Shown here: piece by piece, positions 25,444 to 32,177 of the stretch
Position numbering within the stretch: position 1 is the first letter of the stretch
Layout of the letters: every line of letters begins with the position of its first letter
Source: Ferrimonas marina
GTDB lineage: Bacteria > Pseudomonadota > Gammaproteobacteria > Enterobacterales > Shewanellaceae
Direction: 5' to 3'
NCBI RefSeq assembly: GCF_900129905.1
Contig: NZ_FQXG01000002.1
Location: forward strand, 124,001-188,000
Length of the DNA stretch: 64,000 nt
Position numbers and translations under genes: made by a program
The notes under the pieces: generated by a model
Seen by the model: only the letters and a program-made list of their open reading frames with translations
Database searches by the model: none
Told to the model about the DNA's origin: nothing

Positions 25444-25929
25444 ATGTTGCACAAGAACATCCAACAATGGCTCGATGCCTACGGTGTCAGCCACCAGAAC
25501 CCCACCAACAAGCTGATCCACTGGATCTGCGTGCCGGTGATCATGTGGACGGTACTGGCCCTGCTGTGGCCATTGGCCCTGCCCGGCCAACCCTACCTCA
25601 ACGGTGCGACCCTGCTGATGGTGGTTAGTCTGGCGTTCTACTTCAAGCTGTCGCCCAAACTGGCGCTGGGCATGATCGGCGTGACGGCGGTGAATATCGC
25701 CCTGATCCTATGGCACCAAGCCAATGTCGCTCACCCACTGTGGATAACCGCGCTGACCCTGTTCGTAGTGGCGTGGATCTTCCAGTTCGTCGGCCACAAG
25801 ATTGAGGGTGCCAAGCCCAGCTTCTTTGAGGATGTGCAGTTTCTGCTGATCGGCCCCATCTGGCTGCTCAGCTTCCTCTACCGCAAGTGGGGCATCGACT
25901 ACCAGCCCAGCCGCAACCAGCCGGCCTGA
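25444..25929 (+). CDS. DUF962/Mpo1-like integral membrane protein
   Basis: This 161-residue protein has four or five hydrophobic segments. It also has the conserved histidine/asparagine motifs of the DUF962 (YGL010w/Mpo1) family: HQNPTNKLIHWICVP near the N-terminus and QFVGHKIEGAKPSFFED in the C-terminal half. Yeast Mpo1 is an iron-dependent dioxygenase acting on 2-hydroxy fatty acids in phytosphingosine breakdown; the role of bacterial members is not settled. A hairpin terminator follows. A shorter relative of the same family lies at 60487 in this window. Confidence 0.88.
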   Translation: MLHKNIQQWLDAYGVSHQNPTNKLIHWICVPVIMWTVLALLWPLALPGQPYLNGATLLMVVSLAFYFKLSPKLALGMIGVTAVNIALILWHQANVAHPLWITALTLFVVAWIFQFVGHKIEGAKPSFFEDVQFLLIGPIWLLSFLYRKWGIDYQPSRNQPA

Positions 25930-25966
25930 TCCCGGCCCCCTGAAAGGGGGAGGCAAGTCAAAAATG

Positions 25967-25990
25967 GGGCGGAGATTCCGCCCTTTGCTT
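25967..25990 (+). terminator. Probable terminator of the DUF962 gene
   Basis: A 7-bp stem (GGGCGGA with TCCGCCC) around GAT is followed by TTTGCTTT. It is weaker than the other terminators in this window. Confidence 0.5.
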
Positions 25991-26002
25991 TACCTCGTTG
26001 CT

Positions 26003-26048
26003 TTTTCACAAACTGCCTTCTAAGGTCGGTCCAATCCGTTTGTGAAAA
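26003..26048. promoter_or_regulatory. 11-bp inverted repeat in the yqhD leader
   Basis: TTTTCACAAAC (26003-26013) and GTTTGTGAAAA (26038-26048) are perfect inverted repeats 24 bases apart. The right arm runs into the AAGG ribosome binding site 10 bases before the yqhD start codon. It could be a dimeric operator or an mRNA hairpin that affects translation. Confidence 0.55.
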
Positions 26049-26060
26049 GGACCCTTCTCC

Positions 26061-27206
26061 ATGCAGTTCACCTACCACAACCCCACCCGCCTGCACTTTG
26101 GTCGCAACCAGTTTGGCCAGATCGGCCGTGAGATCCCCAAGGACGCCAAGGTATTGGTGCTGTTTGGCGGCGGCTCCATTCAGCGCAATGGCGTCTACGA
26201 CCAGGTCAGCCAGGCCCTCAGTGCTCATCAATGGCTGGATTTTGGTGGTATCGAGCCCAACCCCTCCATCGAGACCCTGGATGGCGCGGTTAAAAAGGTA
26301 CAGGAGGAGCAGATCGACTATCTGCTGGCGGTAGGCGGTGGCTCGGTGATAGACGGCGCCAAGTACATTGCCGCGGCGGCCTGCTATTCAGGCTACGGCT
26401 GGGATATCCTCGATGGCAGTCATAAGGTGCGTAAAGCACTGCCTGTCGGCGCGGTATTGACCCTGCCGGCCACCGGCTCCGAGTCCAACGGCGCTGCGGT
26501 GATCACCCGCACCGCCACCCATGAGAAGCGCTCCTTCCTGTCGCCGCTGGTGCAACCGGCCTTTGCCATCCTTGATCCCACCGTGATGCGCTCGCTGCCG
26601 GATCGCCAGCTCTCCAATGGCATCATCGATGCCTTCGTTCACATCTGCGAGCAATACCTGACCGAGCCCACCGAGGCGGTGGTGCAGGAAGGGTACGCCG
26701 AGGTGCTGCTGCGCAACCTGGTGGCTCTGGCGCGAAGCTATGATCACCGCGCCGAGGATGGCTGGCAGGAGAACCTGATGTGGACTGCCAACCAGTCGCT
26801 CAATGGCCTGATTGGGGCTGGGGTGCCGCAGGATTGGTCCACCCACGCCATCGGCCATGAGCTGACCGCGGTGTTCGGCATGGACCACGCCCAGACCCTG
26901 GCGGTGGTGTTGCCGGCGCTGCTGGAGGAGATGATCATCAACAAGCGAGCCAAGCTGACTCAGATGGGGGAGCGGGTATTCGGTTTGAGCGGCGAGGCGG
27001 TGGCAGAGCAAACCATTGTGGCGATCGAGGACCTGTTCCGCAGCATCGGGGCCGCCACCCGGCTGAATCAACACCACATCAGTCGCAATGATGTGGCCAC
27101 CGAGCTGCTGCCGGCGCTGCAGGCCCACGCCCGTTGGCCGCTGGGAGAGAAGCGGGACATCGATTTGGCCCGCTGCGAGGCGATCCTGATGCGGGCGGTG
27201 GGGTAA
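26061..27206 (+). CDS. yqhD: Iron-containing NADPH-dependent alcohol dehydrogenase YqhD
   Basis: This 381-residue protein matches the YqhD/butanol-dehydrogenase branch of group III alcohol dehydrogenases throughout. It has HNPTRLHFGRNQ at the N-terminus, FGGGSIQRNGVYDQV and VGGGSVIDGAKYIAAAA in the dinucleotide domain, and the metal-binding histidines in DAFVHICEQY, HAIGHELTAVFGMDHAQT. YqhD reduces short-chain aldehydes, including lipid-peroxidation products, and confers aldehyde tolerance. The gene is monocistronic with an inverted repeat in its leader. E. coli uses the AraC-type YqhC as activator, but no such gene adjoins it here. Confidence 0.93.
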   Translation: MQFTYHNPTRLHFGRNQFGQIGREIPKDAKVLVLFGGGSIQRNGVYDQVSQALSAHQWLDFGGIEPNPSIETLDGAVKKVQEEQIDYLLAVGGGSVIDGAKYIAAAACYSGYGWDILDGSHKVRKALPVGAVLTLPATGSESNGAAVITRTATHEKRSFLSPLVQPAFAILDPTVMRSLPDRQLSNGIIDAFVHICEQYLTEPTEAVVQEGYAEVLLRNLVALARSYDHRAEDGWQENLMWTANQSLNGLIGAGVPQDWSTHAIGHELTAVFGMDHAQTLAVVLPALLEEMIINKRAKLTQMGERVFGLSGEAVAEQTIVAIEDLFRSIGAATRLNQHHISRNDVATELLPALQAHARWPLGEKRDIDLARCEAILMRAVG

Positions 27207-27240
27207 TCCGCCCACGAATCGCCCCGCTTCAAACGCAAAC

Positions 27241-27263
27241 AGGCGCGACCTTAGGTCGCGCCT
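27241..27263. terminator. Hairpin between yqhD and focA-CBS
   Basis: A 10-bp perfect stem (AGGCGCGACC with GGTCGCGCCT) around TTA lies between convergent genes. On the minus strand it is followed by GTTTGCGTTT, so it more likely ends the FocA-CBS transcript. Confidence 0.65.
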
Positions 27264-27278
27264 GACGGTTACCCGGCC

Positions 27279-27797
27279 TTAGGCCGCGGTGCTCAGCTTG
27301 GCTTTCTCAAAGGCCACACCGGCCATGGCGGCCAGCACGTGGCGCTTGTGCACCACACCCGCCAGCACTTCCCCTTCCATCACCAGCACCAGGCCGTTGC
27401 TGTTGGGGGCCGCCAGTTGGGCCCGACGGGCCAGGCTCAAGTCTGAGTAGCGGGTCAGGTAGCCGGCGTCGGAGATCGGGTAGAGTTTCTCCCGGTCCAC
27501 CGCCAGACGATCCGCCAGCTTCACCAGGGGCTCATCCACGGTCGCTACGAACGGTAGCGGCTGCATCAGCTCAGCGATGGCCATCTCGCCCTCTTGATCT
27601 GCCAGGTAGTAGCCACGCAGCAGGTCCTGCTCGTCGAGCTGGCCTACCGGCTTGCCCTGGTCAACCACCAGCACGGCGTTGGCGCCGCTGCCCAGCAGGG
27701 CGATGGCCGCCTCGCGGGTGCCGGTTTCCGGGCTCAGGGTCAGAGGTTGACGGTCAATGAGATCGCCTGCAGTCAGTTTGGTTGCATCGTGAGACAT
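27279..27797 (-). CDS. Possible separately translated CBS-domain protein (internal start of the FocA-CBS frame)
   Basis: The ATG at 27797 (MSHDATKLTAGDLIDRQ) is preceded by AAGGGGA at a normal distance, as expected for an independent gene start. If used, it yields a 172-residue soluble protein with two CBS motifs: TREAAIALLGSGANAVLVVDQG and VLVMEGEVLAGVVHKRHVLAAM. Whether the cell makes the fusion, the free CBS protein or both cannot be told from sequence. Confidence 0.45.
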   Translation of the reverse strand: MSHDATKLTAGDLIDRQPLTLSPETGTREAAIALLGSGANAVLVVDQGKPVGQLDEQDLLRGYYLADQEGEMAIAELMQPLPFVATVDEPLVKLADRLAVDREKLYPISDAGYLTRYSDLSLARRAQLAAPNSNGLVLVMEGEVLAGVVHKRHVLAAMAGVAFEKAKLSTAA

Positions 27798-28688
27798 GAT
27801 GGAGTTCCCCTTGGGTAACAATGCGTTTGAATGTGGTTGTCGGTCATGTTGACGACCGTGAATCCACCAGTGGCTAAGGCCGACAAACAGGGCGCCCCCC
27901 AGAATGTTGCCCAAGGTCACCGGCAGCAGATTGGCCTGCAGGAAGTGGCTCCAGGTCAGATCGGCGTATTGCGCCGGTGACGTGCCCACTGCCTGCCAGA
28001 AACTGGCGTCGGCGAACTGATGGATTGCGATCCCCATGGGAATCAAGAACAAGTTGGCGATGCTGTGCTCAAACCCGGCGCTGACAAACATCGCCACCGG
28101 CAGAACCAGCAGGGCGGCTTTGCCCATCGGATCCTTGGCGCTGAAGCTCATCCAGATACCGAGACACACCAGCAGGTTACACAGTGCCCCCAGGACAACT
28201 GCCTGGCCGAAGTCGTAGTGCAGCTTGGCCTTGGCCACGCTCATCAGCTTCAATCCCCACTGGCCTCCGGCCTGACCATGTTGGCCAGCCAGCCAGAGCA
28301 ACCCCACCAACAGCAACGCACCGAGGGCATTGCCGCAGAACACCAAAGTCCAGTGCCGCAGCATCGGTCCGGTTCGCACCAGGCCCTTGGCCCAGGGGAT
28401 CACCGTCAGCACCGTACTGGTAAACAGTTCGGCACCGCACACCACCACCAGGATCAGACCAAGGCTGAACACCAGGCCTCCCATCAGGCGGGACAGGCCC
28501 CAAGGCAGTGCATCAGCACCGGTCAGTACCGTGACGTAGAAGGTGAAGGCCAGGCCGATGTAGATGCCCGCCAGTACCGACAGCGCCAACCGGCGCCCAG
28601 TGCTGCGGGACAGCTTGGCCAAACCGCTCTTCAGCGCCGCGGTCAGGATGGGATCTTGAGAGGGTTTATTCGAAACCAAGGTCAGCAC
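27279..28688 (-). CDS. focA: FNT-family formate/nitrite channel fused in frame to a CBS-domain pair
   Basis: The GTG at 28688 is preferred because it has a GGGGGAG sequence upstream; the frame stays open to 28796. Residues from about 20 to 285 match FocA closely: FTFYVTVLTGA, LGLILVVVCGAELFTSTVL, KAALLVLPVAMFVSAGFEHS, NLFLIPMGI and NLLPVTLGNILGGALFVGL. FocA exchanges formate (or nitrite) across the inner membrane. No stop codon follows; after a short polar linker the protein continues into two CBS domains (about the last 165 residues). CBS pairs often bind adenine nucleotides, so the channel may be nucleotide-gated. An internal ATG at 27797 has its own ribosome binding site. The LysR gene divergent from it may regulate it. 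Confidence 0.88.
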   Translation of the reverse strand: MLTLVSNKPSQDPILTAALKSGLAKLSRSTGRRLALSVLAGIYIGLAFTFYVTVLTGADALPWGLSRLMGGLVFSLGLILVVVCGAELFTSTVLTVIPWAKGLVRTGPMLRHWTLVFCGNALGALLLVGLLWLAGQHGQAGGQWGLKLMSVAKAKLHYDFGQAVVLGALCNLLVCLGIWMSFSAKDPMGKAALLVLPVAMFVSAGFEHSIANLFLIPMGIAIHQFADASFWQAVGTSPAQYADLTWSHFLQANLLPVTLGNILGGALFVGLSHWWIHGRQHDRQPHSNALLPKGNSIMSHDATKLTAGDLIDRQPLTLSPETGTREAAIALLGSGANAVLVVDQGKPVGQLDEQDLLRGYYLADQEGEMAIAELMQPLPFVATVDEPLVKLADRLAVDREKLYPISDAGYLTRYSDLSLARRAQLAAPNSNGLVLVMEGEVLAGVVHKRHVLAAMAGVAFEKAKLSTAA

Positions 28689-28828
28689 CCGAAACTCCCC
28701 CGCTCTCTCTTCCCGTAGTTCGTCATACACACCTCCATAGCGTGGATCGCCACGACCCCATGCCGTGACAAAAAACAGATTAAGAGCCATTTTCACACAT
28801 TAAAAATTGAATATTTTTACTCACCGCA

Positions 28829-28875
28829 TCAGAATTACTGATAATGTGAAAAGGCTCCAAAATCGGAACCGATTT
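28829..28875. promoter_or_regulatory. Divergent focA/lysR control region with two palindromes
   Basis: The 13-mer TCAGAATTACTGA (28829-28841) fits the T-N11-A inverted-repeat form of LysR boxes. A second perfect inverted repeat, AAATCGG-AA-CCGATTT, lies at 28860-28875. Both fall between the divergent focA-CBS and LysR genes and are plausible operator sites. Confidence 0.5.
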
Positions 28876-28939
28876 CGAGTGATAATTTCGTTTTATGCTG
28901 AGTTTTAACCAATCGAATTAGAGTCTGTGGGAGTTCTCC

Positions 28940-29842
28940 ATGCGCTATACCCTCAAGCAACTCGCGGTATTCGACGCCATCGCCAGCCGTGGCAGCGTCA
29001 GCCTGGCGGCAGAGCAGTTGTCCCTGACCCAGTCCGCCACCAGCATGTCCCTGTCTCAGCTTGAGAAAATGCTGGGAAAACCGTTATTTGAGCGTGTTGG
29101 TAAACGCATGGTGCTGACCCATTGGGGGCAGTGGCTGCGGCCCAAGGCGAAGGGCCTGTTGGGCCAGGCGGAGCAGATCCAGTTGGGCTTCAGTGGCCAG
29201 CACCTGGTCAGTGGCAACATCAGTGTCGGGGCCAGTCAGACCTCAGCCCACCACCTGGTACCGGACCTAATCAGCAAGACTGATAAAGACTTCCCAGAGG
29301 TGCGGATCCAGCTTGAGGTGGAGAACACCGAGCACGTGATTGAGGGGGTGCTGGATCACCGTTACCAGCTGGGGATCATCGAGGGACGTTGCGACGACAG
29401 TCGCCTGCTGCAGCAAACCTGGTGTAACGACCAACTGGCGGTGGTGGCGGGGCCTCACCACCCCTATGCACGGCTAAAGAGCGTCAGTCTGGGCCAGCTG
29501 GAACAGGCGGAATGGGTGCTGCGGGAACAGGGCGCCGGCACCCGTGCCATCTTCGATGCCGCCATCCATGGCCACATCGACAACCTCAATGTCCGCCATG
29601 AATATGAGCAGATCAGTATCCTAAAAACCCTTGTACAACAAGGGCCTTATCTTAGCTGCTTGCCGGTATTGGATGTTGAACGCGCGATCGAGCGGGACGA
29701 ACTGGTGGCATTGAAGGTACCGGAGCTGAACATGACCCGACGCCTCTCCTTCATCTGGCGACGGGAGAGCGCCGACAACCCGGTACGTAACTGCTTGCTG
29801 ACCGAGGGTAAGCGGCTCGAGCGGGTTCGGGCACTGCAGTAG
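28940..29842 (+). CDS. LysR-family transcriptional regulator
   Basis: This 300-residue protein begins with the LysR helix-turn-helix (LKQLAVFDAIASRGSVSLAAE, LTQSATSMSLSQLEKMLGK, LFERVGKRMVLTHWG). An effector-binding domain of ordinary length follows, with VASLISV-like strands and EQGAGTRAIFDAAI. The ribosome binding site is GGGAG. It is divergent from the FocA-CBS gene, so that gene is the most likely target. The effector is unknown. Confidence 0.92.
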   Translation: MRYTLKQLAVFDAIASRGSVSLAAEQLSLTQSATSMSLSQLEKMLGKPLFERVGKRMVLTHWGQWLRPKAKGLLGQAEQIQLGFSGQHLVSGNISVGASQTSAHHLVPDLISKTDKDFPEVRIQLEVENTEHVIEGVLDHRYQLGIIEGRCDDSRLLQQTWCNDQLAVVAGPHHPYARLKSVSLGQLEQAEWVLREQGAGTRAIFDAAIHGHIDNLNVRHEYEQISILKTLVQQGPYLSCLPVLDVERAIERDELVALKVPELNMTRRLSFIWRRESADNPVRNCLLTEGKRLERVRALQ

Positions 29843-29910
29843 TCACCAAGGACTGGCAGGCTTGCCAACGCCATGGCCAGGTCATTGTCGCCTTGTTGTG
29901 GCCCTGGAAT

Positions 29911-30103
29911 TAATCAGTCAGTTTTACTGATGGAAGATATCAGGTGCATTCTTCGAACCTGATTTATGCACCAAGCTCACACTCCTCGCCCTTATCGCCA
30001 GATTACAGGGCGTTACCCATACACTCGTGAATGGGTAACGCCGTTAGATCGGCATTCGAACCGGCAATCGCACCTGAAAATTCATCAGTTTCTCTGATTT
30101 ACC
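29911..30103. repeat. Palindromic intergenic element with imperfect terminal inverted repeats
   Basis: The left end (29911-29948) and the reverse complement of the right end (30070-30103) share the ordered blocks AATCAG, ACTGATG and CAGGTGC. Inside is a perfect 12-bp hairpin (30009-30020 with 30031-30042, loop of ten bases). The element fills the gap between the convergent LysR and DUF4442 genes. It resembles a small nonautonomous repeat, but no second copy was seen in this window. Confidence 0.45.
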
Positions 30104-30106
30104 GTA

Positions 30107-30580
30107 TCAGGCGGTTTTTGCAGGCTTTTCACTGAGCCACAACCGGATGGTACCGGTCACCACCTCGGTATTGTCCTTGTCGTAGGCCACCACCGGGACG
30201 TTCATGTCGCCGGGCTGCCAATCCTCCGGAGCCACCTTGGCCACGCAGCGAATATCACTGCCCGCCTTGGCGGTGTAATCAACGCTCATCCCCTTGGGGA
30301 TCCAGCGCAGGTGTTTGGGGATGGAGGCCTCTGCCATCACGCCCATCGCCAGTTCCAGGCCATTGCACACCGCAATCACGTGCACAGTGCCGATGTGGTT
30401 TTGCACCGCCTTACGCTTGGGCACCAGGCACTCGCAGTGGTGCGGCTCCAGGTGCAGCAGGCGGGCCTTGAGGGTACGGAAATAGGGGGCGCGGGCGGCT
30501 ATGATCGCCACCAGCAGGCGATCGCCCCAGGGCCATTTTTTTAATTTTTCTTGCAGATTCAGTACGTAGTTCCCTGACAT
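30107..30580 (-). CDS. DUF4442 hotdog-fold protein
   Basis: This 157-residue protein fits the DUF4442 family, hotdog-fold proteins related to acyl-CoA thioesterases. The characteristic segments are AVQNHIGTVHVIAVCNGLELAMGVM in the central helix region and HLRWIPKGMSVDYTAKAG in the following strands. The active-site residues of thioesterases are not obvious, so catalysis is unproven. It is monocistronic and converges on the LysR gene. Confidence 0.82.
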   Translation of the reverse strand: MSGNYVLNLQEKLKKWPWGDRLLVAIIAARAPYFRTLKARLLHLEPHHCECLVPKRKAVQNHIGTVHVIAVCNGLELAMGVMAEASIPKHLRWIPKGMSVDYTAKAGSDIRCVAKVAPEDWQPGDMNVPVVAYDKDNTEVVTGTIRLWLSEKPAKTA

Positions 30581-30657
30581 ATGACTTCCTTGGTCAACTG
30601 GTCTGACTTCTGGGCAGGATACTGCAAGACGTGATCTAAATCACCCTTTGCGCTGAT

Positions 30658-31509
30658 TCAGAAACGCCGCCCAACCGAGAAGAACAGCGATTCCCGTTCG
30701 CCAAAGCCGCCCTCGAGGATGAACTCCCACTGCTGATCCAGCACGTACATCATCCCCACCATGGTGTTCCAGGGGTCTGACAGGTGCTGGGTGACCTCGA
30801 ACTTGCCGTCAGGGACCAGGGCCACCAGTTGGTCGCTCAGGCCGATGTCACTGATGTTGCCGCGAAACACCTGGTCGATGTCCTGGTACATGGCCCCGGC
30901 CCAAACCCGCACCTCATGTCGTCCCATCGGCCAGCGATAGCCCACTCGAGGGGTTGCGGTCATGGCGCGGATGTCACCGTCCAGCACGTTCAGATCGGTA
31001 TAGGTGTAGTTGATGTCCACCAGGGCAAAGACGTTGCCTATGCCGCCGGCCAGGGTGGCACCGGCGCCGTAACTGGGGCCCTGGAAGTCCAGCGCGAAGT
31101 CGGTCTCAACGGAAGGAATAAAGGGCAGGTTGATGTTGGCGACGATGGGGGCGACCGAGTCCCCCTTGGTGTAACCGAGGATGCCGTAGACATTCAGGAA
31201 GGGGAACAGCCAGAGATCGCCGCGCAGGGTATAGGTGGTGGAGTCCTGGGAGGCGATGTTGGCGTCGATGCTCACCAACTGGTCCAGTGGCAGGTTAGGG
31301 TTGCCGCTGTCCAGCACAATGCTGTCGATCACCAGCGGCTGCTCCATGGTCATCACGCTTAGGGTCAGACCATAGGGTCGGGGCAGCTCGTAGCCTCGGG
31401 CCCGGGCTTCCTCCCCCCAGATGGGGAACATCGACTGGGCCATCGCTGGGGCCAATGCCCACAGCCACAGCCCGAAACCACCGACAAAGAACCGCTTTTG
31501 ATACCGCAT
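30658..31509 (-). CDS. Predicted outer-membrane beta-barrel protein
   Basis: The ATG at 31509 has a GGAGGGGAG ribosome binding site and starts a signal peptide ending in APAMAQ (about residue 24). The upstream open frame is not supported. The 283-residue protein consists of alternating hydrophobic strands, for example YTLRGDLWLFPFLNVYGILGY and EFILEGGFGERESLFFSVGRRF. It ends in phenylalanine, the usual C-terminal signature of outer-membrane barrels. The glycine/aromatic pattern suggests a small barrel related to porin-like proteins of unknown substrate. The neighbours give no further clue. Confidence 0.82.
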   Translation of the reverse strand: MRYQKRFFVGGFGLWLWALAPAMAQSMFPIWGEEARARGYELPRPYGLTLSVMTMEQPLVIDSIVLDSGNPNLPLDQLVSIDANIASQDSTTYTLRGDLWLFPFLNVYGILGYTKGDSVAPIVANINLPFIPSVETDFALDFQGPSYGAGATLAGGIGNVFALVDINYTYTDLNVLDGDIRAMTATPRVGYRWPMGRHEVRVWAGAMYQDIDQVFRGNISDIGLSDQLVALVPDGKFEVTQHLSDPWNTMVGMMYVLDQQWEFILEGGFGERESLFFSVGRRF

Positions 31510-31729
31510 CGCTCTCCCCTCCTGGTGCACCTGTAACCTTAGTGCCATTCGCACTTTCAGCGAATCGGATGCCGCGCTTGGGCTGCCCGGATCCTGGGGG
31601 ATTTTCAAAAGTCGCTGCTTTTGCTTAACAAAATGTCACATTCGTGCACAGGCTCACAATTATCCTGGGGCACCCTGCCTACAATCCATATCGAGCTTGT
31701 CCTTCCCAATCTGACCTTGTTGGTTAACC
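31510..31729 (+). ncRNA. Candidate small RNA region upstream of an orphan terminator
   Basis: No plus-strand gene precedes the plus-strand terminator at 31730-31760, because the outer-membrane protein gene on the left runs the other way. The stretch from about 31620 holds AT-rich sequence compatible with a promoter (around TCACAATTATCC, 31652-31663). A transcript of roughly 80-100 bases could end at the terminator. No known sRNA family was recognised; exact ends are unknown. Confidence 0.3.
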
Positions 31730-31760
31730 GCGGCGTCCCCTAGTGTGACGCCGCTTTTTT
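31730..31760 (+). terminator. Orphan rho-independent terminator
   Basis: GCGGCGTC (31730-31737) pairs with GACGCCGC (31747-31754), and a run of six T follows. It is not preceded by any plus-strand CDS. Confidence 0.85.
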
Positions 31761-31845
31761 GCCTTTAATCTGAGCAGTCGCCGTCCTTGGCATCGCATTC
31801 CCCGCGGGATCTGGGTATAACAACGCCCTTTACCTGGCCAAGACG

Positions 31846-32124
31846 ATGAATCGCACTCAACTCATTCGCCAGATGGCGCAGCGCAGTGAACTGACCCAAG
31901 CGGATTGCAAACGCATCCTGGCGGTGCTGGAAGCCAAGATCACCCAGGCACTGTACGAGGGTGAAACCCTCTACCTTCCCCCCCTGGGCGTCTTCGAGAT
32001 CCGCTATCACCTGCCCCGCAGCGGTCAGAACCCGCAGACCGGTGCCGCGATGGAGATCCCGCTGAAGACCGTGGTGGCATTTAAGCCGTCATCAGCACTG
32101 AAACAAGCCGTCAACCAATCGTAA
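31846..32124 (+). CDS. HU/IHF-family DNA-binding protein
   Basis: This 92-residue protein follows the HU/IHF plan. An N-terminal two-helix part reads NRTQLIRQMAQRSELTQADC and a beta-saddle with LPPLGVFEIRYHL follows. The arm segment RSGQNPQTGAAMEIP and the closing VVAFKPSSALKQAV complete it. It differs from canonical HU (for example Ala/Gln-rich helix 2 and a non-canonical VFEIRYH strand), so it is probably an accessory nucleoid protein rather than the main HU. It lies alone just upstream of cpdB, 53 bases apart. Confidence 0.9.
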   Translation: MNRTQLIRQMAQRSELTQADCKRILAVLEAKITQALYEGETLYLPPLGVFEIRYHLPRSGQNPQTGAAMEIPLKTVVAFKPSSALKQAVNQS

Positions 32125-32177
32125 CCCTGCTTTCCCCTGACTCTCGGGTATACTTGCCCGACCACTGACCGCAACAC

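Noticed and set aside
31620-31660. Possible CRP site (TGCAC...TCACA) upstream of the orphan terminator
   Set aside because: The half-site spacing is four bases rather than six and the left half is poor.
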